Assembly: GCF_029223485.1 (NCBI RefSeq)
Contig: NZ_JARHTP010000005.1
Location: 62,001-126,000, forward strand
Length of the DNA: 64,000 nt
DNA from: Streptomyces coacervatus
Lineage (GTDB): Bacteria; Actinomycetota; Actinomycetes; Streptomycetales; Streptomycetaceae
Direction: 5' to 3'
The position numbers and the translations under genes are program-made. Positions 40,311 to 48,755 of this stretch are shown in pieces. Position 1 is the stretch's first letter. Every line of letters starts with the position of its first letter. The notes beneath the pieces are model-generated. The model was not told the DNA's origin. It was given only the letters and a program-made list of their open reading frames with translations, and ran no database searches.

Positions 40311-40678
40311 TGCACTACCTCACCCTGCCCGAGTTGTTGAACCTCGCGCAGCGGCTGGGGGCGGACGAGGTGCGTGACTACGGGCTGCTGGACTCGGCCC
40401 TGGCGCGTCCCCAGTCGAGTGTCTTCGGGCAGGACGCCTACCCGGACGTCTGGCAAAAGGCCGCCGCGCTGATGGAGTCCCTCGCCCGCAACCGTGCCCT
40501 CGTCGACGGCAACAAGCGCATCGCCTGGTACGCGACCTGGGTGTTCCTCCATATGAACGGGCATCCGCTGGACGCCGACTTCGACGTGGACGAGGCGGAG
40601 CGGTTCGTGCTGGATGTCTGCCAAGGCGCCCTGGACGTACCCAAGATCGCTGCCCAGCTGCCCCACTTCGCACGTTGA
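40310..40678 (+). CDS. Doc/Fic-family toxin with altered motif (His to Arg)
   Basis: 122 residues of the Doc (death-on-curing) type: HYLTLPELLNLAQRLGADEV, VRDYGLLDSALARPQSSVFG, YPDVWQKAAALMESLARN and the Fic-like motif. Doc toxins phosphorylate elongation factor Tu. The family motif is H-x-F/L-x-D-G-N-K-R; here residues 61-70 read NRALVDGNKR, so the catalytic histidine position (62) is arginine (codon CGT, one base from CAT). The rest of the motif and the C-terminal helices (GHPLDADFDVDEAERFVLDV) are intact. The protein may be inactive or changed in activity. Confidence 0.87.
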   Translation: MHYLTLPELLNLAQRLGADEVRDYGLLDSALARPQSSVFGQDAYPDVWQKAAALMESLARNRALVDGNKRIAWYATWVFLHMNGHPLDADFDVDEAERFVLDVCQGALDVPKIAAQLPHFAR

Positions 40679-40723
40679 TGTGACCTCGGTCCCACCCGTC
40701 GGCGACCTGGCCCCGTCCGCGCG

Positions 40724-40750
40724 TTGACACATCCGGGCCGCCGGTAGGGT
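40724..40750 (+). promoter_or_regulatory. HrdB-type promoter of the helicase gene
   Basis: TTGACA (40724-40729) and TAGGGT (40745-40750) are separated by 15 bases, slightly short of the 17-base optimum but with a consensus -35. The transcript would start at about 40757, some 43 bases before the GTG. Confidence 0.65.
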
Positions 40751-40799
40751 GGCCCGGTTGTCATACCCAGCCGAGCCGCCCAACCACCCACCGGAGACC

Positions 40800-42590
40800 G
40801 TGACTACCACCGCCGCTTCCTCCCATCACCTCTCTCCCGCCTTCCCCGGCCGCGCCCCCTGGGGCACCGCCGGCAAGCTGCGTGCCTGGCAGCAGGGGGC
40901 GATGGAGAAGTATGTCCAGGAGCAGCCGCGTGACTTCCTCGCGGTCGCGACCCCCGGCGCGGGCAAGACGACCTTCGCCCTCACCCTCGCCTCCTGGCTG
41001 CTGCACCACCATGTCGTGCAGCAGGTGACCGTGGTCGCGCCGACCGAGCATCTGAAGAAGCAGTGGGCGGAAGCGGCGGCGCGTATAGGCATCAAACTCG
41101 ACCCCGAGTACAGCGCGGGACCGCTCGGCAAGGACTACCAGGGCGTCGCGGTCACATATGCCGGTGTCGGCGTGCGGCCCATGCTGCACCGGAATCGGGT
41201 GGAGCAGCGCAAGACCCTCGTCATTCTTGATGAGATCCACCACGCCGGTGACTCCAAGTCATGGGGCGAGGCCTGCCTCGAAGCCTTCGAGCCGGCCACC
41301 CGGCGGCTGGCGCTCACCGGTACGCCGTTCCGCTCGGACACGAACCCCATCCCCTTCGTCACGTACGAGGAGGGGAACGACGGGATCCGGCGGTCCGCGG
41401 CCGACTACACCTACGGCTACGGGAACGCGCTGGCCGACCACGTCGTCCGGCCCGTCATCTTCCTCTCCTACAGCGGCAACATGCGGTGGCGTACGAAGGC
41501 CGGCGACGAGATCGCCGCGCGGCTCGGCGAGCCCATGACCAAGGATGCCGTCAGCCAGGCCTGGCGCACCGCCCTCGACCCGCGCGGCGAGTGGATGCCC
41601 AGCGTGCTGCGCGCCGCCGACCAGCGGCTGACCGAGGTCCGTAAGGGCATCCCGGACGCGGGCGCCCTGGTCATCGCCTCCGATCAGGACTCGGCGCGGG
41701 CCTACGCCAAGCTGATCCGTGAGATCACGGGCAGCAAGGCGACCCTTGTCCTCTCCGACGACACCGGCGCCTCGAAGCGGATCGACGACTTCAGCGAGAG
41801 CAACGACCGGTGGATGGTCGCGGTGCGGATGGTGTCCGAGGGAGTCGACGTCCCGAGGCTCGCGGTCGGGGTGTACGCCACCACCATCTCCACGCCTCTC
41901 TTCTTCGCGCAGGCCGTCGGCCGTTTTGTGCGTTCCCGGCGGCGCGGCGAGACCGCCTCCGTCTTCCTGCCCACCGTCCCCGACCTCCTCACCTTCGCCA
42001 ACGAGATGGAGGTCGAGCGCGACCACGCCCTCGACAAGCCGAAGAAGGAGGGCGAGGAGGACCCGTACGCCGAATCCGAGAAGGAGATGGAGGAGGCGAA
42101 CAAGGAGCAGGACGAGGACACCGGCGAGCAGGAGCAGTTCTCCTTCGAGGCGCTGGAGTCCGAGGCCGTCTTCGACCGCGTCCTCTACGACGGCGCCGAG
42201 TTCGGTATGCAGGCGCATCCGGGGAGTGAGGAGGAGCAGGACTACCTCGGGATTCCGGGGCTCCTCGAACCCGATCAGGTGCAGCTCCTCCTCCAGAAGC
42301 GGCAGGCGCGGCAGATCGCGCACAGCCGTAAGAAGCCGGACTCCGAGGCAGACCTGCTGGAGCTGCCGGCCGAGCGGCGGCCCGTCGTCTCGCACAAGGA
42401 GATGATGGAGCTGCGCAAGCAGCTCAACACCATGGTCAGCGCGTACGTCCATCAGAGCGGCAAGCCGCACGGGGTCATCCACACCGAGCTGCGCCGCCTG
42501 TGCGGCGGGCCGCCGAGCGCCGAGGCCACGGCGGGGCAGCTGCGGCAGCGGATCGCCAAGGTGCAGGAGTGGGCCACGCGGATGCGGTGA
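40800..42590 (+). CDS. DEAH-box superfamily-2 helicase
   Basis: A 596-residue SF2 helicase of the type III restriction/RecG-like fold. Walker A is TPGAGKT (51-57), motif II is DEIHH (144-148), motif III is ALTGTPFRSD, and the helicase C domain has MVAVRMVSEGVDVPRLAVGV and FFAQAVGRFVRSRR. A strongly acidic, charged linker of about 30 residues lies at about 416-447 (KPKKEGEEDPYAESEKEMEE, then NKEQDEDTGEQEQ). The C-terminal region (PVVSHKEMMELRKQLNTMVS, RLCGGPPSAEATAGQLRQRI) is typical of a family widespread in actinobacteria. Function, perhaps DNA repair or RNA handling, is not known. GTG start with GGAG four bases upstream. Confidence 0.88.
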   Translation: MTTTAASSHHLSPAFPGRAPWGTAGKLRAWQQGAMEKYVQEQPRDFLAVATPGAGKTTFALTLASWLLHHHVVQQVTVVAPTEHLKKQWAEAAARIGIKLDPEYSAGPLGKDYQGVAVTYAGVGVRPMLHRNRVEQRKTLVILDEIHHAGDSKSWGEACLEAFEPATRRLALTGTPFRSDTNPIPFVTYEEGNDGIRRSAADYTYGYGNALADHVVRPVIFLSYSGNMRWRTKAGDEIAARLGEPMTKDAVSQAWRTALDPRGEWMPSVLRAADQRLTEVRKGIPDAGALVIASDQDSARAYAKLIREITGSKATLVLSDDTGASKRIDDFSESNDRWMVAVRMVSEGVDVPRLAVGVYATTISTPLFFAQAVGRFVRSRRRGETASVFLPTVPDLLTFANEMEVERDHALDKPKKEGEEDPYAESEKEMEEANKEQDEDTGEQEQFSFEALESEAVFDRVLYDGAEFGMQAHPGSEEEQDYLGIPGLLEPDQVQLLLQKRQARQIAHSRKKPDSEADLLELPAERRPVVSHKEMMELRKQLNTMVSAYVHQSGKPHGVIHTELRRLCGGPPSAEATAGQLRQRIAKVQEWATRMR

Positions 42591-42918
42591 CCTCCCGGCG
42601 CGCCTGGTCAGGGGCACAGCATGCTGCTGATGTCGGTTGTTGCGGGCTGTACGAATCGCGACATACGGATGTACTCCGTCCGTTCGAGTGCCCGGATTCT
42701 GGACGGAGCCTTCCGCTCAGCGAACTCCCTTCGCTACTGTCCGGCTACGCACACGCCCCGTGGCAGCGCCGCCGCGGAGCGCAGCCGTGAAGCGACGCGG
42801 CCCGGTACAGGCCGGGTCGCCGGCCGATCGGCGGCCTCTGTTGCGCGTCGCTGACGGGACTCGGTGACGCACCGCCGCTCGGAGGTCGCCGACCTCACCA
42901 CTTGGAGGAGTGGGCGTC
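42591..42918. other. Intergenic region between helicase and IclR gene
   Basis: 328 bases with no convincing gene. Overlapping open frames of 76-96 codons exist (for example 42621-42854) but lack a good ribosome binding site and show arginine/serine-rich composition. A GGCCCGG-TACA-GGCCGGG-like hairpin near 42799-42819 and CGACGCG/CGCGTCG arms (about 42793 and 42846) could terminate the helicase transcript. Confidence 0.45.
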
Positions 42919-43560
42919 GTGACCGCGGAGACCTCTCAGACGCTCGACCGAGGACTGCGAGTCCTCAAGCTGCTGGCCGATACGGACCACGGGCTGACCG
43001 TCACCGAGCTTTCCAACAAACTGGGCGTGAACCGGACCGTGGTGTACCGGTTGCTTGCCACGCTGGAACAACATGCGCTCGTACGGCGAGACTTGGGCGG
43101 TCGCGCCCGGGTCGGGCTGGGGGTGCTCAGGCTGGGCCGGCAGGTGCATCCGCTGGTGCGGGAGGCCGCGTTGCCGGCGCTTCGGTCGCTGGCCGAGGAC
43201 ATAGGGGCGACCGCGCATCTCACGTTGGTCGACGGGGCTGACGCGTTGGCCGTCGCCGTTGTCGAGCCTACGTGGACGGACTATCACGTGGCGTATCGGG
43301 CCGGGTTCAGGCATCCGTTGGACCGGGGGGCCGCGGGCAAGGCGATTCTTGCTGCGCGGGCTCGGCCGGTGGGGGAGCCCGGGTACACGCTGACCCATGG
43401 GGAGTTGGAGGCGGGGGCCAGTGGGGCTGCGGCGCCGCTGCTCGGGGTCACCGGGGTTGAGGGCAGCGTGGGGGTTGTGATGCTGGCTGATGCGGTGCCT
43501 GAGCGGGTGGGGCCGCGGGTGGTCGATGCTGCGCGGGAGGTTGCTGAAGCCCTTCGTTGA
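42919..43560 (+). CDS. IclR-family transcriptional regulator
   Basis: 213 residues. The winged helix is at about 8-65 (TLDRGLRVLKLLADTDHGLT, VTELSNKLGVNRTVVYRLLA, TLEQHALVRRD) and the IclR effector domain follows (AALPALRSLAEDIGATAHLT, VAYRAGFRHPLDRGAAGKAI). The effector domain is somewhat short at its end. The GTG at 42919 has GGAGGAG eight bases upstream. It precedes the amino-acid permease gene in the same direction and may regulate that cluster, although a hairpin lies between. Confidence 0.9.
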   Translation: MTAETSQTLDRGLRVLKLLADTDHGLTVTELSNKLGVNRTVVYRLLATLEQHALVRRDLGGRARVGLGVLRLGRQVHPLVREAALPALRSLAEDIGATAHLTLVDGADALAVAVVEPTWTDYHVAYRAGFRHPLDRGAAGKAILAARARPVGEPGYTLTHGELEAGASGAAAPLLGVTGVEGSVGVVMLADAVPERVGPRVVDAAREVAEALR

Positions 43561-43636
43561 GCTGTGCCCGGTGCTGCAGTGGGCGCGGGGGTGGGTTCGC
43601 TTGCCGGCGCTTGCCGGGTGCCGCCTGCGCCCACCC

Positions 43637-43654
43637 GTGCCGCCCCAGCGGCAC
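43637..43654. repeat. Hairpin repeat after IclR gene
   Basis: GTGCCGC-CCCA-GCGGCAC is a perfect seven-pair hairpin, embedded in CTGCGCCCACCC and GACTGCCCGCAGGC, which again look like a Streptomyces dispersed repeat. Probable terminator for the IclR gene. Confidence 0.55.
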
Positions 43655-43788
43655 GACTGCCCGCAGGCTAGGTTGGCCAATCCGCTAAATCGGCCCCGCC
43701 ATCTCTGGCCGATCCGCCCACCGTCCCCCGCCCGCCCCTCCGCATCATCAAGGGCCATAACAAGCCCGTAGGCGGAGGGAACGGCACG

Positions 43789-45267
43789 GTGGAGACAGTC
43801 GGTACGCGGCCCCAGGCCCCACAACACGCAAGCCCCATCAGCAGATTCACCCGGCGGCAGGGTGTCGGCGCTGCCGTCGACGCCGCCGCCGGGAGTCCGC
43901 TCAGGCGGACCATGGGGGTCGGCCAGCTCACCCTGCTCAGTGTGGGGGCCACGCTCGGTACCGGGATCTTCGTGGTGCTCGGGCAGGCCGTTCCGGAGGC
44001 CGGGCCCGCGATCGTCGTATCGTTCGTGCTGGCCGGCGTGACCGCGCTGTTCTCGGCGCTGTCGTACGCCGAGCTGGCCGGCATGATCCCCGGCTCGGGG
44101 TCGTCGTACAGCTATGCCTACGCCACCCTCGGCGAGCTGGTCGCCTGGGTGTGCGGCTGGTGTCTGATCCTGGAGTACGGGGTGTCCGTCGCCGCCGTGG
44201 CCGTGGGGTGGGGGCAGTACGTCAACGAGCTGCTCGACCTCACCCTGGGCGTGACGCTGCCCGAGTCGCTGAGCGCCCCGCCCGGAGTCGGCGGCACCCT
44301 CAACATCCCGGCCGCCCTCATCGTCGTACTCGCGATGGTCGTGCTGCTGCGCGGTGCCCGGGAGAGCGCCGTCGCCAACACCGTCATGGTCGCCGTGAAG
44401 ATCGCCGCGCTGGTGATGTTCTGCGCGGTCGCCTTCACCGCCTTCCGTGCCGGGAACTTCCAGCCGCTCTTCCCGCTCGGCGCCGCCGGGATGAGCGCGG
44501 GCGCGGCCTCGCTGTTCTTCTCCTACATCGGGTTCGACGCCGCCTCGACCGCCGGGGAGGAGGCCAAGAACCCCCAGCGGGACCTGCCCCGCGCGATCAT
44601 CCTCTCCCTCGTCCTGGTCACCGCCCTCTACGTCCTCGTCGCGGTCGCCGCGCTCGGCGCCATGCCGTGGAAGAAGTTCGCGGGGACCGAGGCCACGCTG
44701 AGCCAGGTGCTCGTGCAGAGCGTCGGCGGCGGGAGCCTGTGGCCGATCCTGCTGTCCGTCGGTGCCGTCGTCGCGACCACCAGCGTCGTGCTCACCGTGC
44801 AGTACGGGCAGATCCGCATTCTCTTCGCCATGGCCCGGGACGGGCTGGTGCCGCCGCTGTTCGCCAAGGTGCATCCGCGGACGGGCGTGCCACGCGCGAA
44901 CACGGTCATCGTCTCGTCCTTCATCGCCGTTCTCGCCGCCCTCGTCCCGCTGGGCAGTCTCGCCGACGCCACCAGCATCGGCACCCTCTTCGCCTTCATG
45001 CTGGTCAACCTGGCGGTCGTGCTGCTGCGCCGGCGCAGTCCCGGGGCTCCTCGCTCCTTCCGCGTCCCCTTCTCTCCCGTGACGCCTGTCCTGGGCGTCC
45101 TGTTCTGCGGCTACATGCTGTTCAGCCTCGGCGCCGACACCTGGATCGCGTTCGGCGGGTGGATGGTTGTCGGGCTCGTCGTCTACGGGTGCTACGGCGT
45201 CCGGCACTCCAAACTGAACGGGCAGCCGGATCAGCGGCCCAACCAGCAGCAGGAGTCGGTCTCGTGA
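43789..45267 (+). CDS. APC-superfamily amino acid permease (cationic amino acid transporter-like)
   Basis: A 492-residue permease with about 12-14 spans. The first unwound helix motif is typical: LTLLSVGATLGTGIFVVLGQ. Further signatures: SALSYAELAGMIPGSGSSYS, FFSYIGFDAASTAGEEAKNP, QRDLPRAIILSLVLVTALYV, RILFAMARDGLVPPLFAKVH. A 40-residue cytoplasmic start precedes it. GTG at 43789 with GGAGGGA eight bases upstream. Its stop overlaps the GTG of the M20 peptidase gene (GTGA), so the two are translationally coupled: import of an amino acid and release of an N-acyl group from an amino acid belong to one process. Confidence 0.9.
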   Translation: METVGTRPQAPQHASPISRFTRRQGVGAAVDAAAGSPLRRTMGVGQLTLLSVGATLGTGIFVVLGQAVPEAGPAIVVSFVLAGVTALFSALSYAELAGMIPGSGSSYSYAYATLGELVAWVCGWCLILEYGVSVAAVAVGWGQYVNELLDLTLGVTLPESLSAPPGVGGTLNIPAALIVVLAMVVLLRGARESAVANTVMVAVKIAALVMFCAVAFTAFRAGNFQPLFPLGAAGMSAGAASLFFSYIGFDAASTAGEEAKNPQRDLPRAIILSLVLVTALYVLVAVAALGAMPWKKFAGTEATLSQVLVQSVGGGSLWPILLSVGAVVATTSVVLTVQYGQIRILFAMARDGLVPPLFAKVHPRTGVPRANTVIVSSFIAVLAALVPLGSLADATSIGTLFAFMLVNLAVVLLRRRSPGAPRSFRVPFSPVTPVLGVLFCGYMLFSLGADTWIAFGGWMVVGLVVYGCYGVRHSKLNGQPDQRPNQQQESVS

Positions 45268-46325
45268 CCCTCGCCCTCGATCTCGCCTCCGACGTCGTCG
45301 CCCTCACCCGCGCCCTCGTCGACGTCCCCTCCGAGAGCGGCGCCGAAGCCCCGCTCGCGGACGCCGTGGAAGCCGCCCTGCGCGCCCTTCCCCACCTCAC
45401 CGTCCACCGCATCGGCAACTCCGTCGTCGCCCGCACCGAGCTCGGCCGCCCCCAACGGGCCGTCCTCGCCGGGCACTTGGACACCGTCCCGGCCGCCGGG
45501 AACCTGCCCTCCGCGCTCCGCGACGACCGTGTGCACGGCCTCGGCGCCTGCGACATGAAGGGCGGTGTCGCCGTCGCCCTGCGCCTCGCGGCCGGCGTCC
45601 CGGCGCCCACCCGCGATCTCACCTACGTCTTCTACGAGTGCGAGGAGGTCGAGGGCGACCGCAACGGGCTGCACCGGATCGCCGCCCACCGCCCCGATCT
45701 GCTCGAAGACGCCGACCTCGCGATCCTCATGGAACCCTCCGACGCGGGCATCGAGGCCGGCTGCCAGGGCGTCCTCACCGCCGACATCGTCGTACGCGGC
45801 GAGCGGGCCCACACCGCCCGCTCCTGGAAGGGCGTCAACGCCGCGCACGTCGCCGCCCCCGTCCTGCAGCGCCTCCACGACCACACACCCGAGCGGGTCG
45901 TGATCGACGGACTGGAGTACCGGGAGGGGCTCAGCGCGGTCGCGGTGCGGGCGGGGGTGGCCGGGAACGTCGTCCCCGACGAGTGCGTGATCACCGTCAA
46001 CTCCCGCTTCGCGCCCAGCCGTTCGGCCGAGGAGGCGGAGGCGTACATACGGAATCTCTTTCCCGAGTACGAGGTCCAGGTCACCGAGGTCGTGCCGGGT
46101 GCCCTTCCGGGGCTGGCGCGGCTCGGCGGTCTCGTCGCCGCCCTCGGTGCCACGCCCCGCCCCAAGCTCGGCTGGACGGACGTCGCCCGCTTCGCCGCCC
46201 TGGGCACGCCCGCCCTCAACTACGGCCCCGGAGACCCGACGCTCGCGCACACGGCGGGGGAGTACGTCCCGGTGGATCACCTGCGCACCTGCGAGGAGCA
46301 CCTCAGGCGGTGGCTGAGCCCCTGA
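45264..46325 (+). CDS. dapE: M20 metallopeptidase, DapE-like N-succinyl-amino acid desuccinylase
   Basis: 353 residues, close in type to actinobacterial succinyl-diaminopimelate desuccinylase. Metal ligands are present: H71 and D73 in AGHLDTVP, D97 in GACDMKGG, E127/E128 in YECEEVE. The dimerisation lid has GERAHTARSWKGVNA and AGNVVPDECVITVNSRFAPS. It hydrolyses N-succinyl amide bonds. Its context, coupled to a permease and near a GNAT and an N-succinylamino acid racemase, points to desuccinylation of general N-succinyl-L-amino acids rather than lysine biosynthesis; both remain possible. The 3' end overlaps the convergent PucR gene by 23 bases. Confidence 0.87.
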   Translation: MTLALDLASDVVALTRALVDVPSESGAEAPLADAVEAALRALPHLTVHRIGNSVVARTELGRPQRAVLAGHLDTVPAAGNLPSALRDDRVHGLGACDMKGGVAVALRLAAGVPAPTRDLTYVFYECEEVEGDRNGLHRIAAHRPDLLEDADLAILMEPSDAGIEAGCQGVLTADIVVRGERAHTARSWKGVNAAHVAAPVLQRLHDHTPERVVIDGLEYREGLSAVAVRAGVAGNVVPDECVITVNSRFAPSRSAEEAEAYIRNLFPEYEVQVTEVVPGALPGLARLGGLVAALGATPRPKLGWTDVARFAALGTPALNYGPGDPTLAHTAGEYVPVDHLRTCEEHLRRWLSP

Positions 46326-47862
46326 GCCCGGCCAGCGTCCTCAACTGCAGCCACAGCACCAGCCGTTCGTCGGGATCGTCGAGGTCGATCCCGACGTGCT
46401 GCTGTGCCTGCTTCAGGCGGTAGCGGCAGGTGTTGGGGTGGACGGCGAGCTGTTTCGCCGCGCCCGCCATGTCGCAGCCCGCGTCGAACCAGCTGACCAG
46501 GGTGCGCGCGTAGTCGGTGCCGTGCGCCTCGTCGTACGCCAGCACGCGCCGCCACGCCCCCGCGCTCAACTCCCGCCGCTCGCCCAGCACTTCCGTCAGC
46601 CGGAGCAGCGTCACCCGCGGGCGCACCTCGTCCACGGTCGCCACCGGCAGCTCCGGCCCGAGCACGCGCAGCACCAGTTCGGCGTCCTCCCGCGACCCCA
46701 CGACCTCCGCCGCCCCCGCCACCACCTCGCCCAGCGCGGCCCGCACCGGCACCCGCAGCGCCTGCCCGGCCCGCGCCACGATGTCCTCGGCCAGCCGCTT
46801 GTGGCTGTGTTCATCTGTCCGCCGCCGGGGCGCCGGGAGGACCGCGTACACCACCCCGTCGACCAGTACGCACGCGTGCCGCCCGTAACGCGCCTCGCAC
46901 TGCAGTCGTACGACGTCCAGCAGACGCAGGGCGGTCTGCTCGGCGTCCGGGAGGCTCGCCGCGTCGAGCACGAAGGCGGCCACCCGCACCGCGCCCTCAA
47001 GTCCCAAGCGCTCAAAGGTGGTTGACGGGTCAGCCGTGCCGTCGAGCAGTCGGCGCAACAGGTCGCTGTTCTGGTGGCGGGCCAGTTCCTGCGCCGCCCG
47101 GGCCCGCAGCAGGAGCAGGGCCGCCGTGGACGCGCCCTGCGTCAGGGTCTGCTCGGCGTCGGGCGCCAGTTTGCCGTCGTCGACCAGCCAGACCGAGCCG
47201 AGCGTCTCGCCGCCGGCCCGTACGGCGACCGCGAGGCGCGGCAGGTCGCCCTCGTGCAGCGGGGGCAGCCGGACGGGACCGCTCGCCGCGAACAGCACCC
47301 GGTACTGCTCGGTGTTGGCCGCGCTGACCGGCACCTGGAGGCCGAGAATGCCCTGCCGCCGGTCCTCGTCGACCGGCTGGCCGGGGACGGTGGAGTAGGC
47401 CAGGATCCGCTGGCGCGGGTCCTCCACGGCCGTCGCCCCGCCGGTCGCCGCCGCGACGGCGTCCGCCAGCGCGAACAGGTCGCCGAGGCCGCCGGCCGAC
47501 GGTGCCGGCCGGGCCCCGATCGCCGAGGACAGCAGCAGATGCACATGGTGCCAGGCCGCGTCCTCGTCGACCGACAGCAGCGCGACACCGTGCGCCTCGG
47601 CCTCCCCGACCGGCCCGTCCGCGCCGCGTACGACGAGCCCGGTCATCCCGGCCTCCGCGGCAGCCCGGACCAGGGGACCGGCGGCCGCCGCCCGCACGCC
47701 CACGGCCAGCAGCAGCGCGCCCGGCGTATGCGGCATCGGGGCGTGGGCGTCGTACAGCAGCGCCTCGGTGACCGGGGCGGCGAGCCCGGCGGGCGCCGTG
47801 TGCAGACGCAGGGAGGGGCCGCCGATGACGTCCAGGAGGTCACCGAGGGTGCAGGGGTCCAT
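46303..47862 (-). CDS. PucR-family transcriptional regulator
   Basis: 519 residues. The N-terminal PucR domain (CTLGDLLDVIGGPSLRLHTA, ALLLAVGVRAAAAGPLVRAA) is followed by a GGDEF-like/GAF central part (DPRQRILAYSTVPGQPVDED, RRQGILGLQVPVSAANTEQY). The C-terminal HTH is VSWFDAGCDMAGAAKQLAVH, PNTCRYRLKQAQQHVGIDLD. PucR proteins often activate catabolic genes for purines or amino acids. GAGGAGG precedes the ATG. It is divergent from the GNAT gene (99 bases between starts) and ends within the M20 gene, so it sits inside the proposed D-/L-amino acid cluster and is its likely regulator. Confidence 0.9.
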   Translation of the reverse strand: MDPCTLGDLLDVIGGPSLRLHTAPAGLAAPVTEALLYDAHAPMPHTPGALLLAVGVRAAAAGPLVRAAAEAGMTGLVVRGADGPVGEAEAHGVALLSVDEDAAWHHVHLLLSSAIGARPAPSAGGLGDLFALADAVAAATGGATAVEDPRQRILAYSTVPGQPVDEDRRQGILGLQVPVSAANTEQYRVLFAASGPVRLPPLHEGDLPRLAVAVRAGGETLGSVWLVDDGKLAPDAEQTLTQGASTAALLLLRARAAQELARHQNSDLLRRLLDGTADPSTTFERLGLEGAVRVAAFVLDAASLPDAEQTALRLLDVVRLQCEARYGRHACVLVDGVVYAVLPAPRRRTDEHSHKRLAEDIVARAGQALRVPVRAALGEVVAGAAEVVGSREDAELVLRVLGPELPVATVDEVRPRVTLLRLTEVLGERRELSAGAWRRVLAYDEAHGTDYARTLVSWFDAGCDMAGAAKQLAVHPNTCRYRLKQAQQHVGIDLDDPDERLVLWLQLRTLAGLRGSATA

Positions 47863-47960
47863 GGAGCCTCCTCGCTGATTGGCCGATCTCGAAATGAACG
47901 TACGGTTCCGTTGTGCGGGCGCACAACCCGGCGCGGCCCCGCGGCCCCGAAACTCGAACC

Positions 47961-48755
47961 ATGACCCTCGACCGCGCACCCGGAGTGAGTATCCGCACCA
48001 TCCACGACGTCACCGGCCTCGCCGCCGTCAGCGACTACTTCAGCGACGTCTGGCAGACCCCGCGCAGCGCCCCGCCCTACCCGGCGGAGGTGCTGCACAG
48101 CCTCGTCCACGCGGGCGGTGCCGTGCACGCCGCGTACGACGGGAGCCGGCTCGCGGGAGCGGCGGTCGCGGTGTTCGGGCCGCACGGGGACACGTACTCC
48201 CTGGTCGCCGCCGCCGACCAGGGCCTCGGGTACACCGTGAAGCAGGCCCAGCGTGCCTGGGCCCTCGGCCTCGGCGCCCGCATCATGCGCTGGACCTTCG
48301 ACCCGCTGGTCGGCCGCAACGCCCGCTTCAACCTGGCCAAGCTGGGCGGCACGGGCACCGAGTACCTCGTCGACTTCTACGGCCCCATGGCGGACGGCGT
48401 GAACGACGGCGACGAGAGCGACCGGCTGACGGTGACCTGGGATCTCACGGGCACATGGGATCCGACGGCGCCGGGACCGTCGTACGAGACAGACGGCCGT
48501 GAGGCCGCGCCCACCACGCACCTCGCCCCGGACGGCGATCCGCTGGCCCGCCGAGACCCGGCCGGCCGGCACGTCTGGTGCCGTGTACCGGACGACATCG
48601 TCAGGCTCCGCGCCGCCGATCCGGAGCTCGCCCTGCGCTGGCGGTATGCCGTCCGTGAGGTGTTCACGGAGGCCTTCGCGCGGGGATTCACGGCCACGGG
48701 GATGTCCCGCGACGGCTGGTACATGCTCTCCCGCTCTCCGGAGGCAGCCGAATGA
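47961..48755 (+). CDS. GNAT-type acyltransferase (COG3375-like), putative N-succinyltransferase
   Basis: 264 residues. The acyl-CoA-binding fold is seen in VHAGGAVHAAYDGSRLAGAA, VAVFGPHGDTYSLVAAADQG and YTVKQAQRAWALGLGARIMR, with the WTFDPLVGRNARFNLAKLGG signature of the COG3375 group. Members of this group stand beside N-succinylamino acid racemases; in Geobacillus kaustophilus such a GNAT is described as a D-amino acid N-succinyltransferase. The ATG at 47961 (MTLDRAP) is chosen; the frame is open 16 codons further. Its stop overlaps the racemase ATG (ATGA). Confidence 0.83.
   Translation: MTLDRAPGVSIRTIHDVTGLAAVSDYFSDVWQTPRSAPPYPAEVLHSLVHAGGAVHAAYDGSRLAGAAVAVFGPHGDTYSLVAAADQGLGYTVKQAQRAWALGLGARIMRWTFDPLVGRNARFNLAKLGGTGTEYLVDFYGPMADGVNDGDESDRLTVTWDLTGTWDPTAPGPSYETDGREAAPTTHLAPDGDPLARRDPAGRHVWCRVPDDIVRLRAADPELALRWRYAVREVFTEAFARGFTATGMSRDGWYMLSRSPEAAE

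Noticed and set aside
42621..42854. 77-codon open frame before the IclR gene
   Set aside because: No ribosome binding site, overlapping alternatives in other frames and Arg/Ser-rich composition; left as intergenic.
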